DNA of 64,000 bases from Haemonchus contortus. Lineage: Eukaryota; Nematoda; Chromadorea; Rhabditida; Trichostrongylidae. This document shows positions 12,601 through 25,100 of this stretch, in pieces. A program made the position numbers and the translations under genes. A model generated the notes under the pieces. The model was not told the origin of the DNA and ran no database searches. It saw only the letters and a list, made by a program, of their open reading frames with translations. Each line of letters starts with the position of its first letter. The first letter of the stretch is position 1. The stretch is from NCBI GenBank assembly GCA_000469685.2, contig LS997563.1:37798468-37862467 (forward strand), written 5' to 3'.

Positions 12601-12798
12601 TGGTAATTCAATGGCCGGCTTCTCCTGAAAGTTTTTCGTAGTGTATGCGATTAGATGACGTGATGAATTGGCTTGTCTGAGATGTTTAGGCCTAAAAATC
12701 TTCAGAAAGTGTCACTTTTTTCTCTTTTCAGAGCTTCTTTACTTTCGAGGGCTATAGGTATTTATTAAATAATTTGGAACAATATTACTGTGTACCGT
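9666..12798. other. Non-coding stretch with one decayed SINE
   Basis: No coding region is supported; the ORFs of 60-117 codons lack any domain or splice context. The only recognised element is the degenerate SINE at 11126-11318, listed separately. Confidence 0.4.
11126..11318 (-). repeat. tRNA-derived SINE, copy 3 (partial, diverged)
   Basis: The - strand body and tail of the SINE are recognisable (GCATTCGACT..., ACTTGCAGTAACCAGCTGATG, ACGAGTCCGGTATCA on the + strand). The tRNA-like head is lost near 11318. More diverged than the other copies. Confidence 0.6.
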
Positions 12799-12827
12799 GG
12801 CGGAGGTGGTGTATCGGCAAGTGGCAG
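12799..12827 (+). repeat. SINE head fragment, copy 4
   Basis: Only the first about 29 bases of the SINE (GGCGGAGGTGGTGTATCGGC...) are present, followed by unrelated sequence. Either a deletion remnant or an early-terminated copy. Confidence 0.5.
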
Positions 12828-13369
12828 TGGCGTGTTAATTAGTTGCCTGTTCATTTATCTAGGCTTTGAATGCTTGTTTACCAGGTTTTTCGGTAACTGT
12901 AGGAAACCAGAGAGCTTGTTTCCAAAAGATCTTGAGAACTACACGTGGGTCAGTTTGTATGGAGGGGCAAGGAGGAATAATTAATAGTAGAAACTTATTT
13001 CTATCAATAATGTAAGATTATATAATAATAATATCCCATCATTGATAAAAATCAGCTTTTACTGGTGGGTGTTTCAAGAGATCTAACTTGAGATTTCATT
13101 CTCCTACTCAGGTTGGAGTAACAGTAACAGTAACATACTGTTCACTAAGAAGTGTCAAGTATTGTAAAACGCCTCGAATGAAAGAAATCATCCAGAATGT
13201 CAAGCAAGTTAGCACAAAAGATTGTCAGTTCCATATTAGTCAACATTTGAGGTCTTCGGGTCTTGTGACATAGTAAGCCAGGCTATGGATCCTGAAACGA
13301 ACGTCTGTTTATGGGGTAGTAGTTTTCTTTTCGATATTTACCCTTTCATGGGCTTCCACAGACCTTTTT

Positions 13370-13480
13370 GGGTGTATGTCGTTTGGCGCGACCATTCCAA
13401 CCATCTGGACGAGTTGTCCAGCTCGCAAACCGCATCGAATGAGTGGCGTGATGGGAGGGAGCGCCAAACGACCGGCCCCC
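13370..13480. mobile_element. GGG-ended short MITE, 9-bp TSD
   Basis: A 111-bp insertion is flanked by the perfect 9-bp repeat GACCTTTTT (13361-13369 and 13481-13489). The ends begin GGGTGTATGTCGTTTGGCGC and, on the other strand, GGGGGCCGGTCGTTTGGCGC, sharing the 12-bp inverted repeat GTCGTTTGGCGC (13378-13389 and 13461-13472). Same termini type and TSD length as the elements at 3618 and 60991. Confidence 0.82.
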
Positions 13481-14263
13481 GACCTTTTTTAATCGGGTTA
13501 CATAAGTGTCTGACCTTTCTTTGTCTTCTGATGTCTGATATATTCCAATGCCGTGATTACTGTATCATAGAAAAAAATCGAATTACTCTCAGAAAAAGGC
13601 TGCTGAGAACGGAAATTCGATGGACTCCTGTTCATGAAGCTCTTTTCAGGCCCTTTTTAAATTTTCGGTTAGTTTTATGGGTTAGCCAAATGCGCCAAAA
13701 TGCCAACGTGTAGGGCAAGGAAGACTACAGAAAACAAGGAATCCTCAAGAAGTGGTTGCCCAGCAGCGGTAACGTTTCCATGAATAAACGAACATATGTA
13801 CGTCGCAGTCTGTCGTTGCTGATGGCCCACGTCGTTGAAAGCATTCATCCATCAGCGGCTTGTAAATGTCCCTCCTTCTGCACCTTCAGTATTTTATTAC
13901 TCTCCCATCCAATAGCTGAAAATATCCTACCTCACTGGGGGACGGGGGGGTTCGAATAAAAAACTGAAAATTACACTTTGGAAGTTAAAAGAATTTACGG
14001 ATTTTCCCATTCAGCCGTCAGACTTCGTAAGCGATACATATGGTGAAGCATCACGTTTTTCATGTTCTGAGATCTTTTCTTCTTTTAATTCTTTTTTTCT
14101 TTTTCTTTCTTCTCATTTGGTTCAAATTCTTCCCTTTTTTTGTTTTTTTTGAACGACAGTTCAAGTAAATTTGAAGATTGTGGCCTTTTCGGGTCCACTG
14201 CCTATACCCGAGCAGCAGTGCCTGTTTTCTCCAATAATTCAGTAACTGTGTAAAGTGAAGATT

Positions 14264-14560
14264 GGCGAAATGGTGTAGTGGCAAGTGGCGCACTGTTACA
14301 CACATGGTCACGGGCTCGTATCCCTTATCGATGTCCGCCTAGGCCAACCAAACCTTCCACACCCTTGGGGTCGGGTAACTGGTATAAGATCGTCTGCAAG
14401 GAAGTGAATCTTGGCTTGTACATCGGCTGGCCACCGTGCGGTCTTGTGTAGGCCACATAAGCATACAATACGTCACTACGTTTTTGAGTAGAAGTCGAGT
14501 GCAGGGTGTTTGCCTTAGACGGTATTGATTAATCCCTGAGAACATTATCTTTTATCATTT
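14264..14560 (+). repeat. tRNA-derived SINE, copy 5
   Basis: Begins CGAAATGGTGTAGTGGCAAG, so the first few bases diverge from the family head. It keeps the A-box region, a mutated B box (GGCTCGTATCCC), the body and the TTGATTAA tail. Confidence 0.8.
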
Positions 14561-14892
14561 ACATGAGGTTCTGAACCGTCAAATGGGAGATTGAAAAAAG
14601 CCCGTCCACCAACTCCTGCTCCGCATAACTTGAGACAGTGTGAAGAGGTGATTTGAGTTGGGTTAGTGAACATCAGTGAAAATCAGGGAATCGCCGGCCG
14701 TCCGCTTTATCCCATAGATCACGCCATGCTTTCGACTTCCATTTTGGCTCTTGAACCATTGTGCTATCTGCCGCTCGACCCATATTAAGGCTCCCATATT
14801 GGAACCAGGTATAAGCACGTATCATGCTTTATCGTCTTCTTGCTTGAGACCACTTGAAGCCATTCCCTTTTGTATTGTTTGCTTTTTTATCG

Positions 14893-14994
14893 CTGTAATT
14901 ATCGTTACTGCAAGTAGGAAGGCCCAGATAGTGCCAAGCCATTCCCCTCAATGGATCAAATAGCCGAATCGGTCTTGCTGAAACCAGGCGCCCG
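14893..14994. repeat. Direct repeat unit A (about 100 bp)
   Basis: This segment is nearly identical, with about eight differences, to 15391-15493 downstream (shared TTACTGCAARTAGGAAGGCC, then TGGATCAAATAGCCGAATC). SINE copy 6 lies between the two units. Confidence 0.8.
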
Positions 14995-15069
14995 GGGGCA
15001 ATCCCAGGAGTTGATCAGATCCCATTTTTCATGTAGTTTTGCATTTATGAAATTTGACATCTAAAAATT

Positions 15070-15375
15070 GGGTGGAGGAGGTGTAGTGGCAAGTGGCAGT
15101 ATCACACACGCATGTGCAGGGGTTCGAATCGCGGATCGATGCCCGCCTGGGCCAACCAAGCCCTACATCCCTCCCGGGTCGGTTAATCGGTACAAGACTC
15201 GTCTGGGATGATAAAATCACTGACTTGTACATCGGCTGGCCAACGCAAGTCATTGTATAGGCCACGTATGTACGCACTCATTACGCCACTACGATTCTGA
15301 ATGAAAGTCTAGTGCGGGAGCGCATCCCTCAGACGGGATTGATTAACGCAAAAAACTTTATCCTTATCCTTTATT
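15070..15375 (+). repeat. tRNA-derived SINE, copy 6 (near full length)
   Basis: Head GGTGGAGGAGGTGTAGTGGC, B box GGTTCGAATC, body, and an A/T tail with repeated TCCTTATCCT. The about 35 bases upstream (ending TTTGACATCTAAAAA) also resemble the sequence just upstream of copy 7. Confidence 0.85.
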
Positions 15376-15390
15376 GTTTCTTCTTTAACC

Positions 15391-15493
15391 CTGTAATTAT
15401 CGTTACTGCAAATAGGAAGGCCCAGATAGTGCCAAGCCATTCGCCCAATGGATCAAATAGCCGAATCCATCTTGCTGAATCCAGGCGCCTGAA
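15391..15493. repeat. Direct repeat unit B (about 100 bp)
   Basis: Second copy of the segment at 14893-14994. It starts immediately after the tail of SINE copy 6. Confidence 0.8.
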
Positions 15494-16060
15494 AACAACA
15501 AGCCATCAAGCGTACGTGGATGTTTTTTTCAGGTATGAGAATAGGAAAAAAAGAAAAAAAATATCGAAAAAAGGGTTGCTTGGTCCTCATGCGCCAGATG
15601 ACCTGAGCTGATCAAAGCTTAACGCAGCTGTAGATGGAGCTGAATATATTTCTTATTCCGAGGATTTCTTGAAGTTTATCCTAAGGCATAATGGCACGGG
15701 CCGAGCTGACGTGAGAAAGAAGATGTCCACCGACACGCGTGATGTTATGTTTAACTTAGAAACGTCATGAATATGCCCTCTATTGAGTTACTCATATCTT
15801 CTCTGATTTCTCAGCATCTCCATTGCCATCCTGTTCGTTCCATGGCTTAAATGCTAAAATCGTCTGTTTAATTGAAACTGCCGGCTTTAAGCCGGCTAAC
15901 ACCTGTTGGCTTTTCCTAATCGTCTCACTTTAATCACTTGATCGCCTCGCTTCATCACAGTTATATCAGCTTCGTTTGCCTACGGTGTTCTGTCGTCGTT
16001 TCCGCTTTTGCTTTTTCGGGTAACCAGTCAGGTATACCTCTCTTACAAAAGAATTCCCTC

Positions 16061-16082
16061 ATTCAGGTAATACAAAGCCACT
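16061..16082 (+). promoter_or_regulatory. Splice acceptor and short 5' leader of synaptotagmin
   Basis: ATTCAG at 16061-16066, after a pyrimidine-rich stretch, leaves a 16-base leader before the ATG at 16083. In nematodes this is where a spliced leader is commonly added; an upstream non-coding exon would use it equally well. No promoter element is evident upstream. Confidence 0.4.
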
Positions 16083-16183
16083 ATGGGCCTCACTACCCAT
16101 GTCACCGTGCCCATCTATGCAGTATATATCGTTTTGGCTGCTATGCTTTCTGCGGTCACACTTGTTGCTGCTGTCTTCTACAA
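16083..16183 (+). CDS. Synaptotagmin exon 1 (start, membrane anchor)
   Basis: The ATG opens a frame encoding about 34 residues rich in V, A, L, I and Y: the lumenal end and the transmembrane helix. The donor is CAA|GTAAGT at 16184. Without splicing the frame would stop at once (TAA), which supports the exon end. It ends in phase 2. Confidence 0.85.
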
Positions 16184-19100
16184 GTAAGTCGGCTAGTATT
16201 CTTTTTTGGTTTGGTCTACTGTTTGTGTTTATTGCCACTGTTTAGTTTGTTTTATTTTTTATTTTTTGCTCTCCACGTATGAAAAGTATTTCCAGAACTC
16301 GTAAACCAGTGGACCTTGATCAGCTGGAATGCGAGCAGCAAGCGAAGCTGTTCAGGTGAGCGAGGGTAGTTGCGTAGTAGTGTTCAGTATGATCCTATGT
16401 TGAACCCTCGGCATACAAATCGGAGCGCTGGGGCAAAAAGGCAGGGGACGAAAGTAAGTAACGTTCCTCCCGTTTCTCAGCAGAATTTTCGGTGTTACCG
16501 TCAAGAGGGAAAGGGGGTTAGGTAGTTCTTAAAAAGCTTCGGATACGTCGTAGGTCTAAATAGAACTGGTGGAGGAATTATAAATCACAAGACTCATCTC
16601 TGAATCTCTTGTAGAAATGGAAGATTTATCTGCTTGACCTGGCCACAGAACCTTTCCTAGGAATGACAGGGCTCATAGACAGACAGTGCACGAAAAATTC
16701 AACTTTAAAAGACATCTAAATTCTCACCTATGCTTTTCGACCATCTTGCATGTCCATTACCCCAGTGGAATTTCATTCGCCTCACCTCAATGGGGTCAGT
16801 TTTTCATTGCAATGAAACGGTTTCGAGCCCGCTAGAAATTATGTGATCACGTGTTTCCGTAAGTAAAAGCCTTTTTAACAAACCCGAACCTAAAGTCATA
16901 CCCATCCTCGATTTTGCCCAGGCTCTTCTTTAATTTTCAGTTCCCACAATCATAAAGCGACTTCGAGAGAATAACCGCATTTTTTTCTCCCACAGTTTTG
17001 CGTTTTTGAGTTTTGACATCTAAGAAAAGAGCGGAGGTGGTATAGTGACAAGTGGCGCACTATCTCACACGTATGGCCACGGGTTCGAATCCCGGATCGA
17101 TATCCCTAGGCCATCCGGGTCATTCACCCCTCTGGGGTCGGTTAATCGGTACGAAACTTGTCTGGGAGGACAAAAGCACTGACTTGTTCATCGGCTGGCC
17201 ACCGCAGGTCATTGTATAGGTCACATATGTACGTACGCAATACGCCACCACGATTCTGACTGGAAGTCAAATGCGGGGCGCATCTCTCAGAGGGGATTGG
17301 TCAACGCCCAATGACTTTTCAGAGAGTGATTTGCTGACAATTTTGGTATACGCTCAGAAATCGCTGATTCAAGGACCGATTTATTGACAATAACCTTGGT
17401 GGCTTTTGTGTAAAGCCAGATCTCTCGCAAGGAGTGAAAAACAAGAAAGATGAGTACTACCGCTCAACATTTTGACCGATGCAGAGACCACAGCTCCTTG
17501 TCAGTGATTTAGCGTTCAATTTTGACCACAGAATGGGTATTACTTGGGTGTTTCCTCCCACGAATAAGTCAAAAGTTCAGTCCTCAATGAATCAGCGCTT
17601 TAAAATCAACATATGACGCATGACTCCACATTTTTCTGAGAAAGCTGTCATATTTTCCTCTACTAAAAAGCCATTTGTAACTGAAATTCATGGTTTGGTA
17701 AAGGTTTCCACTTGACACTTCTGCCATATGCATGAGTTATGTGCACACTCCCCGTTCATTCCAATGCTTCTACAACTTTGGTAAGAAGTCAAATGTCAGG
17801 GCGTATCCCAAACTACTGGGATTGATTGATTCTGAAAAGCTTCATAATTTGAATCTTTATAATGGCTCAATTGTAATTGCCCTTTTATTTCTGTAAACAG
17901 TAAACTTTCAGTCCTCATATGTTGTCTCAGCAACTTATTCTGGACACATGTCCTCGACCAGTACAACCTCCTTCACTGAAGGCTAAGCTGACGCCATGGA
18001 AGAGTGCGGTGGGTTGTTTTCAAATTATGACTTCAACTAGTACATTACTCGATCGCAGAAAATTCTCGAAATGGGTTAGTTTGTCCGTCAAGCTGATGTT
18101 GGATTACGCCCTATATAGGCCTTTTTTCGACCCAACGGCGTCGAATGGGCTATCCATGTGGCCCACAAGTCAGTCTTATGCGAAATCTCGGGAACCTCTT
18201 CATCATGGAGTGTGTCTTTGGGTGACTTGCTTTATCCCCGGTTTCAAGTAAACAAAAAAGCAATTTACAGCAAGGAAACTGCTTGAAAATAGTTAAATCT
18301 CACTGCGTATAGCTAAACAAATAAGTAAACAAAACAGTAATTATTTTCACATCTGGAGTCCATCAGTGAGAAGTGCAACATCACTGCATCATTGCACGAA
18401 TTCATCAAATTCTCATCAGACTAATTATCGATTTATGGCACATTACTGGTTACCGTACCCCTGTTGGGATAAATAAAAGTGCTGTTGACAGCTACAACCA
18501 GTTACTGCTTCATAATTCGTTCCAATAACAACCTGATGAAAACTCATCATTGCAACGAACTCGAATGCTTCAGTAGAAAGTTTTTGTTTACTGTTTACTA
18601 CCAGTCCATTACTTTGACTTTTTCAGTCCCAACAAGTAATCGACACTCTGAAACCGGAATGCGTATCGGAATTCCGAGGGAAGCTTAATTTTTCGGTGGC
18701 ATTTGAGAAAGAAATCAGTACCCTCCATGTCCATCTACTCGAAGCGGTCGATCTGCCTGTCAAAGATATCACAGGTACATATGTTTACTTGAAAGTACAG
18801 TAAGCAAAAACAACGACTGCTTACACACTTATCTGGAGAATGATCTGTTACTGGTTAGACGAACGCCGCCGGTGACGTCGATTTAGGGAATCAGATTGAT
18901 GGAAAGTAAAGGATAAAGGATAAAGTTTTTGGCGTTAATCAATCCCGTCTGAGGGATGCGCCCCCGCACTCGACTTCCATTCAGAATCGTAGTGGCGTAA
19001 TGAGTGCGTATGTGGCCTTTACAATGACTTGCGGTGGCCAGCCGATGTACAAGTCAGTGCTTTTATCCTCCCAGACAAGCCTGGTACCAATTAACCGACC

Positions 19101-22100
19101 CCGGAGGGATGGAAGGCTTGGTTGGCCTAGGCGGGCATCGATCCGGGATTCGAACCCCTGACCGTGCGTGTGATATAGTGCGCCACTTGCCACTACACCA
19201 CCTCCGCCCCAAAAAATTTTGGAACGCTTCACGAATTTGCGTGTCATCCTTGCGCAGGGCCCATGCTAATCTTCTCTGTATTGTTCCAATTTTAGTATAT
19301 GTTCAGGAATGAACATATACTAAAATGTTTTGATAAAGGAATGTTTTGATGGAAAGTAGGAGCTTATTTCAGCCCTAGTTTCCAGCATTTTCGGTCATCC
19401 GGGTCCTCGCCATAAAATCATGACTCCATTACTGTCAAAGACAGTCAGGTCGTGGGATCAGAATTGGAAACAAAAAATCCAAGAGCTTGCCTTGGTCCAC
19501 ATTCCTTACTAGCCTATTGGAGAGTGGTTCGAACAGATATTAGAGGCTAGCAGATGATGATATGGCGTTGATCGTTCCCTTGTTGGGTTGCGCCCTGCCT
19601 TCACTTTATATTCAAAATCTGAGTGGCGCTTTGAATGCGTATGCAGCTCATACATACAGCGGCTCTCGGTAGCTAGACAATATATAATACAAGTCAGTGC
19701 TTTTGTCTTCCCACGCGAGTCTGCTACCAGTTAATCGACCTCGGAGGGATGGAAGGCTTGGATGGCCTAGGTGGATATCGATTCGGGACCCGATTCTTGG
19801 ATCCTGCTCCTGTGATAGTGCCCCACATGTTACTGACCTAGGCTGGAAATCAAAATTAACTGTTTTTTGGCATTTTTCAGCCCCTCTATTACCGGCGGGC
19901 CACTATTTCTCATTTCCTCTCGCCGATGATGGAAATCCTCATAACATTTCACCCTGACCGCAGCATATAAGCACATGAATCAGCCTATCCTAAAAACTGC
20001 TTTCAAGTTACCCCTGATTGTCAACAATAGGATTGGTTGTCAATCTCGGAATTAGTGGAGTGTCACGTAGCAGCAGCTAATAGGCTTGTTGGCTCTCTCA
20101 ATACTTATCAAATAAGCCTGAATCATCGAAATGCTCTACAGCTCTTTGGTTCAGAGCTAAAATCAAGTGATTAAAGACGGATTTGAGAGCTGACGTATCT
20201 GTTGACCAAAACAAAATCCTCACATTAATAAGATTTATAAGCTTAGTTGCCAGTAAAATGGGAGAATCCGCAGCTATGTCATGACGCTATGATCCTTTGC
20301 GTCACTGAACAAAAAAGGGATATCTGTAATGGCAACAATATCATGGCATCATGTGTCCGCTAAGCACAAAAAGGAGTCGTCTGAGAATGTCACAACGATG
20401 TGTCCGGCTTAAAGGCACAGTTCACAATGCTCTCAGAAGAGCGAATTCTTAAGACCATTCATGAATCTCTGGCACCTGAGAAGTGGAAGCCTAACCACCT
20501 ATCCATCCTTCGCAATCGGTCGGTTGGTGCAAGAGTCGCCTGGAGGATAAACCTTCTCAGTTGATCACTGGTTAGCCCTATAGGTGAAGGCTTAATCCGT
20601 ATTTAGCTTAGAAATTATAATGAGTATGTAATGAAGTGTAATGCGCGGCTTAACAAGAAGAAAAAACAATGCTTTTGAGGGCTGTTTTTATCACCGAGTT
20701 TGATTTTATATATTTTCATTTACTTAGTTTTCGACTCATTCCAAGAGTAACTCAGTGGCATGGCGTGGATTTCTATATTCATTACACTTCAGGAAGTTCG
20801 GATCCGTATGTTCGCGTATTCTTCATGGAAGAACCAGCGAAAATGGAACGTACCAAAGTTCATCGTCGAAATCTGAATCCGAAATTCCATCAGACACTCT
20901 CATTTCCAGGTTTGCTATTCATTTACACAGATCGCTGTAATTTTTGATGGGCGTGACTTCGTTAGTAGGCGGAGTCTATAAGGTGAAATAGGCTTTCAAG
21001 TTTTCCTTCCTGAGTACATTTTATAAGCAGGAGATGATCATGCAAAGGTCCAGGTAATTGGAAGCGCCAACAAACTGTTCGAGTTACTTCTGATGTTACT
21101 CCTATTGATTGCAATTAAAAGATATCTGGACCATTACAGATATCTGATAGGCAGGGTATATGTACTTGCATGCAAGAGTCGTTTTTTTCTTTCAAATAAT
21201 TCCCAAAAATTCGTGTGAGTTGGGAATACCACCCATTTTTGTACGAGAAGTCTCATGCTATCTATCCAGCTACTTGAACAACGAATTCGAACAGTTCTCA
21301 ACAGTTCATTAAATGACTTGTTTATTTATTTTTATTCACTGCCAGCACATTCTGACAAAACAACAAAAAAAAACCCTAAAACTCAATGAAATGTGGGAAT
21401 AGGGACGAGTTCTCCCGAGCTATCCCATTTGTCTACTCATTTCATCCCAAGCTGTTATTGGGATGAAATGAGTAGACAAGATGGAATATCTCAAAGAATT
21501 CCCATCAATTGTGAGAACATCATGAATAATCAGCTATTAAACTGCATAAATAAAATTCGAACTAAGTGAAGGCTCCTTTCATTAACCATGAAATTTTAAG
21601 TGCATTACTTATCCTCCTTGGAGCTTCATTTTCCCTTCAATGTAGTTCAGTACAGTTGAGATTTCAAATGATTTTGAAAGAAGTCGGCATCTGCTTTCAG
21701 TCTAGGCGTCCTCTACTGCGGCTCTAAAATCTATGGGGTGCTGCCTTATGTGAACTCGGATTTGTCTTTTTTGTATTATTATTTGTATTACGTTTTATTA
21801 TTTGTTATTTGTATTTTGTATCATATTTTATTATTTATTATTTGTATTTTGTATTATATTTTATTATTTATTATTTGTATTTTGTATTATATTTTATCTT
21901 TTTTATATATTTTTATATGTACTACTTTGGGGAGCTAATCATTACATCACTGTAGGCATTAACTAGATACCGAATTATTGGGATAGGAAACCAGTAGAAA
22001 AGAAAGGTTTCGCTTAGTCTCCTCACCTACCCACTGTAATGTAACAAGCAGTTTGAAGTATTTTCCGCTGGCTGGAGCTCCTCTTCAAGTAAGATGCCCA

Positions 22101-25100
22101 AATTGGGGAAGAAAACCAGCACATACTAATGCGCTCGCAGATATTCCGAAAAAACACCACGCTATTTTGTTTTCATATTCCATCAGAAAAAAAAGTATTG
22201 GAGCTCGGTTAGAATTCGGAAGAATGTACCATCCAATCAGGGAGAGACGGGCAGTAGAAACGGTTTTGTGTGATCGATCCGCCGCACGCGGCTGTCGCGG
22301 ACCATTTGCCTCCGTATAACAGTTCTAGCGTTCTTCGAAGAGCTCAATCGCTGTGCGATTATTACTCATGGCATGATTCTATTGTTAGTTCTTTTGTTCC
22401 TGAATTTCTCACTTGCCGCTGAACTCTGTTACATTCCTTCGCGCGCGGCGTCTCCCTCGCCGCGACGCGACGGTTTCGTTCCTACTGCACCACATACAAT
22501 TCAAGAGAGATGGCAGTTCCCAAAAAAGACGTCCTGTCTGGTCACCAATATCATGGGAAAACGGGACGATCCTGTGGTTCCGATTCGAAGTGGGTTAACG
22601 GTCCCTACCCAGACGAAGAAGTAAAGAGATAGAAACTGTGAATGGCATCTGGGAAGACTCCATTTTTACTGCAATAAGGATTTGATAGTGCTATTCTGAT
22701 TATGTACGATGCAGTGGGATGAACGCCAATGATTATTAGCTGAGACATTTTTACACTTTCCATCTATAGCTATTTTCGGAGTCATAAAAAAGTGCACTGA
22801 ATAACTTTATTGGCATCGTCCCGATGTGTTCTCCCTGTGGCGTCTTTCAGATGTGATATCTCCCGGATATGTAGCGATTTAGCCAACCATCCTTGAAAAA
22901 TGCAACTCGATTACGTCTTGTTTTCTTTTTCCTGGACACATCTTCTTCGGCATCGTCTTCAGAATTGAAAAAGCTTTGCCTTGACGTGTTTGTTGTTGTG
23001 TCCCCTCCCCGATCGAGTTCGCTCATCTCTTGAGACAAGCGTAATCGCCCTTCGCTCATCATTGTGCTCCATCAACATCCCTTTACGACAACATTCTTTT
23101 TACTAAGCTTTTGAGCATGAAGCCTCTTCTCCCAACTCCAGACGGAGGTACTGCCACTCTTCAGTTATCAGTGAACATCTTGAAAGTAGTGCTCGTCGTT
23201 AGGCTTTGTCAGTTTTTACCGAACCATTTGGCTTGAGTTTCCATACGGCTAAGGACCTTAGAGAATGTTCAAGGAGGGCCTTCCTGGGCGACTCCTAGAC
23301 GAGTTACTCTGGAAGCATAGCGTACTTTACTCTCATAAGAGTTTTCTTCATGCATCATATTTAATTTGTTTTTTATATTTTTATTCTTTTGCGAATTCCT
23401 GCGACTTCCCTCCTGAGAAAGGGAAGTGAACACAGGCTTCAAATTTCTGCCTGTATTGTTCAGAGATCCGGTTTGGGAACTAGACGAAGTGTGTGAGTCT
23501 GAAGAGCTTGTAAAAATCAGGGCTGATTCTGGATGATCGGAATCTCTGACCATTAACAACTTTTACATGAACAGGACCTTAGAAAATTAGACATTATAGG
23601 CCTTCCAAACTTTCCTCTAAACAGGAAAACTCGTCCATTATAAACTTCCACCATTCCCATTGGTATTAGACACATTTTCACAAGGATTCCACTTTTATTT
23701 CCCCCAAGAAAATGCTCCATCAGCATTTTCTTAGAATGAATGTTATTCTTTACATTTCAATATCCCATTTGGCTACGAATGCTGCGCGTTATGGAAAGAA
23801 AATCGCAATTTATTTTGAGTCAAAAAGCTGTAAATCACATCGTCTCCCCCTCAGTATAGCTCTTCTGGGAGTTGAACGCTTTGGGGATTTATAACTTACC
23901 ATTGGAGAAATGAACAATCGTCTATAAACTTTTGAATTCAGACGTGGACCTAGGTACCTCTGGTTTGTGATCGACGATGACGGTTCGATTGTTTTTTCTT
24001 TCTAAAAGCCAAGACCACCTAAAAGAGCTGTAATCAAATTGTTTTCTACTTGTTTGGGTGACAAATTAGCTTCGGATGCTCCCTAATGAAGGCTTCCTAT
24101 CAAACAAACAGGAATCTGGATAAACTCCTAGTGAAAAATCTACCACCATTCAAAGGCAGCTATAAATCTGCTCGTATTACTTTTAGCTTGACTTTTTCAG
24201 TCAGAATCAAACATTTGGGGTCACACAACTATTATTTTGAGGGCTCAACTCTGAAATAAATCTCTCAACCTGAGCCCCCGTCCTTTCCCTTCCTCTTTCA
24301 CGACAAGATCAATAGAGGAATTTCCCGACCTTTGATGTGTCTGGGAGCCTTTTTCGATGCCATATCTTCGAATAACTCTAACTACCTCCTAAAACCATTA
24401 AACTATGTCAAAGCTGTTTCTTCGACCGACATAATAATACAGCAACGGAAGTCAAATGGTAACGATCTTCTGGAGTTCACAAGCAATTCTCCTTGTAGCC
24501 ATGTACCTCATCTGAACATGCAGACCATATTCGTTTTAGGGATGAACTTGCATAGGTCAGCTTGGTCGCTGTGGCCAACTGTCCCTCTATGATGGATCCC
24601 TCCAGTATGGATCTGTGCCCCCATCCCTGTCCCCGGGCACCATTTGTGGGACTGTCCGATCGGATAACGACCTTTGTATGGTGTTGTGAGAGCTAAAACT
24701 TTGTACCGTCTGTATGCCACACCCAGTGTCGGACGAGTTTCAACGGCTTTGTAAGGGCTGCACCATTCACTACCTATGGTGGGAATTAAAACATCGTGCG
24801 TGACCTATGATACTAGGGGAAAACAGATTTGGACAATATTGGCCTTCTTTGGTCACCTATTCACAAATGCAATAACCGAAATCTCGTCCAAGCGGTCCCT
24901 CCATGAAATTTTCGTCATGGCAAACTCGTACAACCCCTATTTGCACTACTTTTGGGAAGTCTCCTTTGTGGTCTGCGAATTCTCTCGCTCCATCCGCCAT
25001 CGGTGCACTATTCTCCAATTCTCCAACAACCTAAAAAGGGTACTCAAAATTATTGTAACCGTGCCTCTATGAAGTGGGCAAAACTGTAAGGAAGACTTCT

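Larger units (their letters stand above)
18909..19345 (-). mobile_element. Chimeric U6 snRNA-SINE retroposon with 13-bp TSD
   Basis: On the - strand a complete U6-like sequence (19314 to 19211) runs straight into a full-length copy of the tRNA-derived SINE (19210 to about 18909). The whole unit is bracketed by the perfect 13-bp direct repeat TTGATGGAAAGTA (18896-18908 and 19346-19358), so it was inserted as one molecule. At its 5' end about 31 extra bases include a 17-bp inverted copy of the U6 5' region (19310-19326 against 19289-19305). The structure fits template switching by a LINE reverse transcriptase. Confidence 0.85.

Noticed and set aside
13285..13713. 142-codon + strand ORF
   Set aside because: It runs through a MITE with a perfect TSD (13370-13480) that supplies 37 codons of it; no domain, and composition unlike a real protein.
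15881..15897. Palindrome GCCGGCTTTAAGCCGGC
   Set aside because: Short, single, and not linked to any element or gene boundary.
19211..19314. Active U6 snRNA gene
   Set aside because: It sits inside a TSD-flanked chimeric insertion and lacks an independent upstream promoter, so a retro-copy is the better reading.
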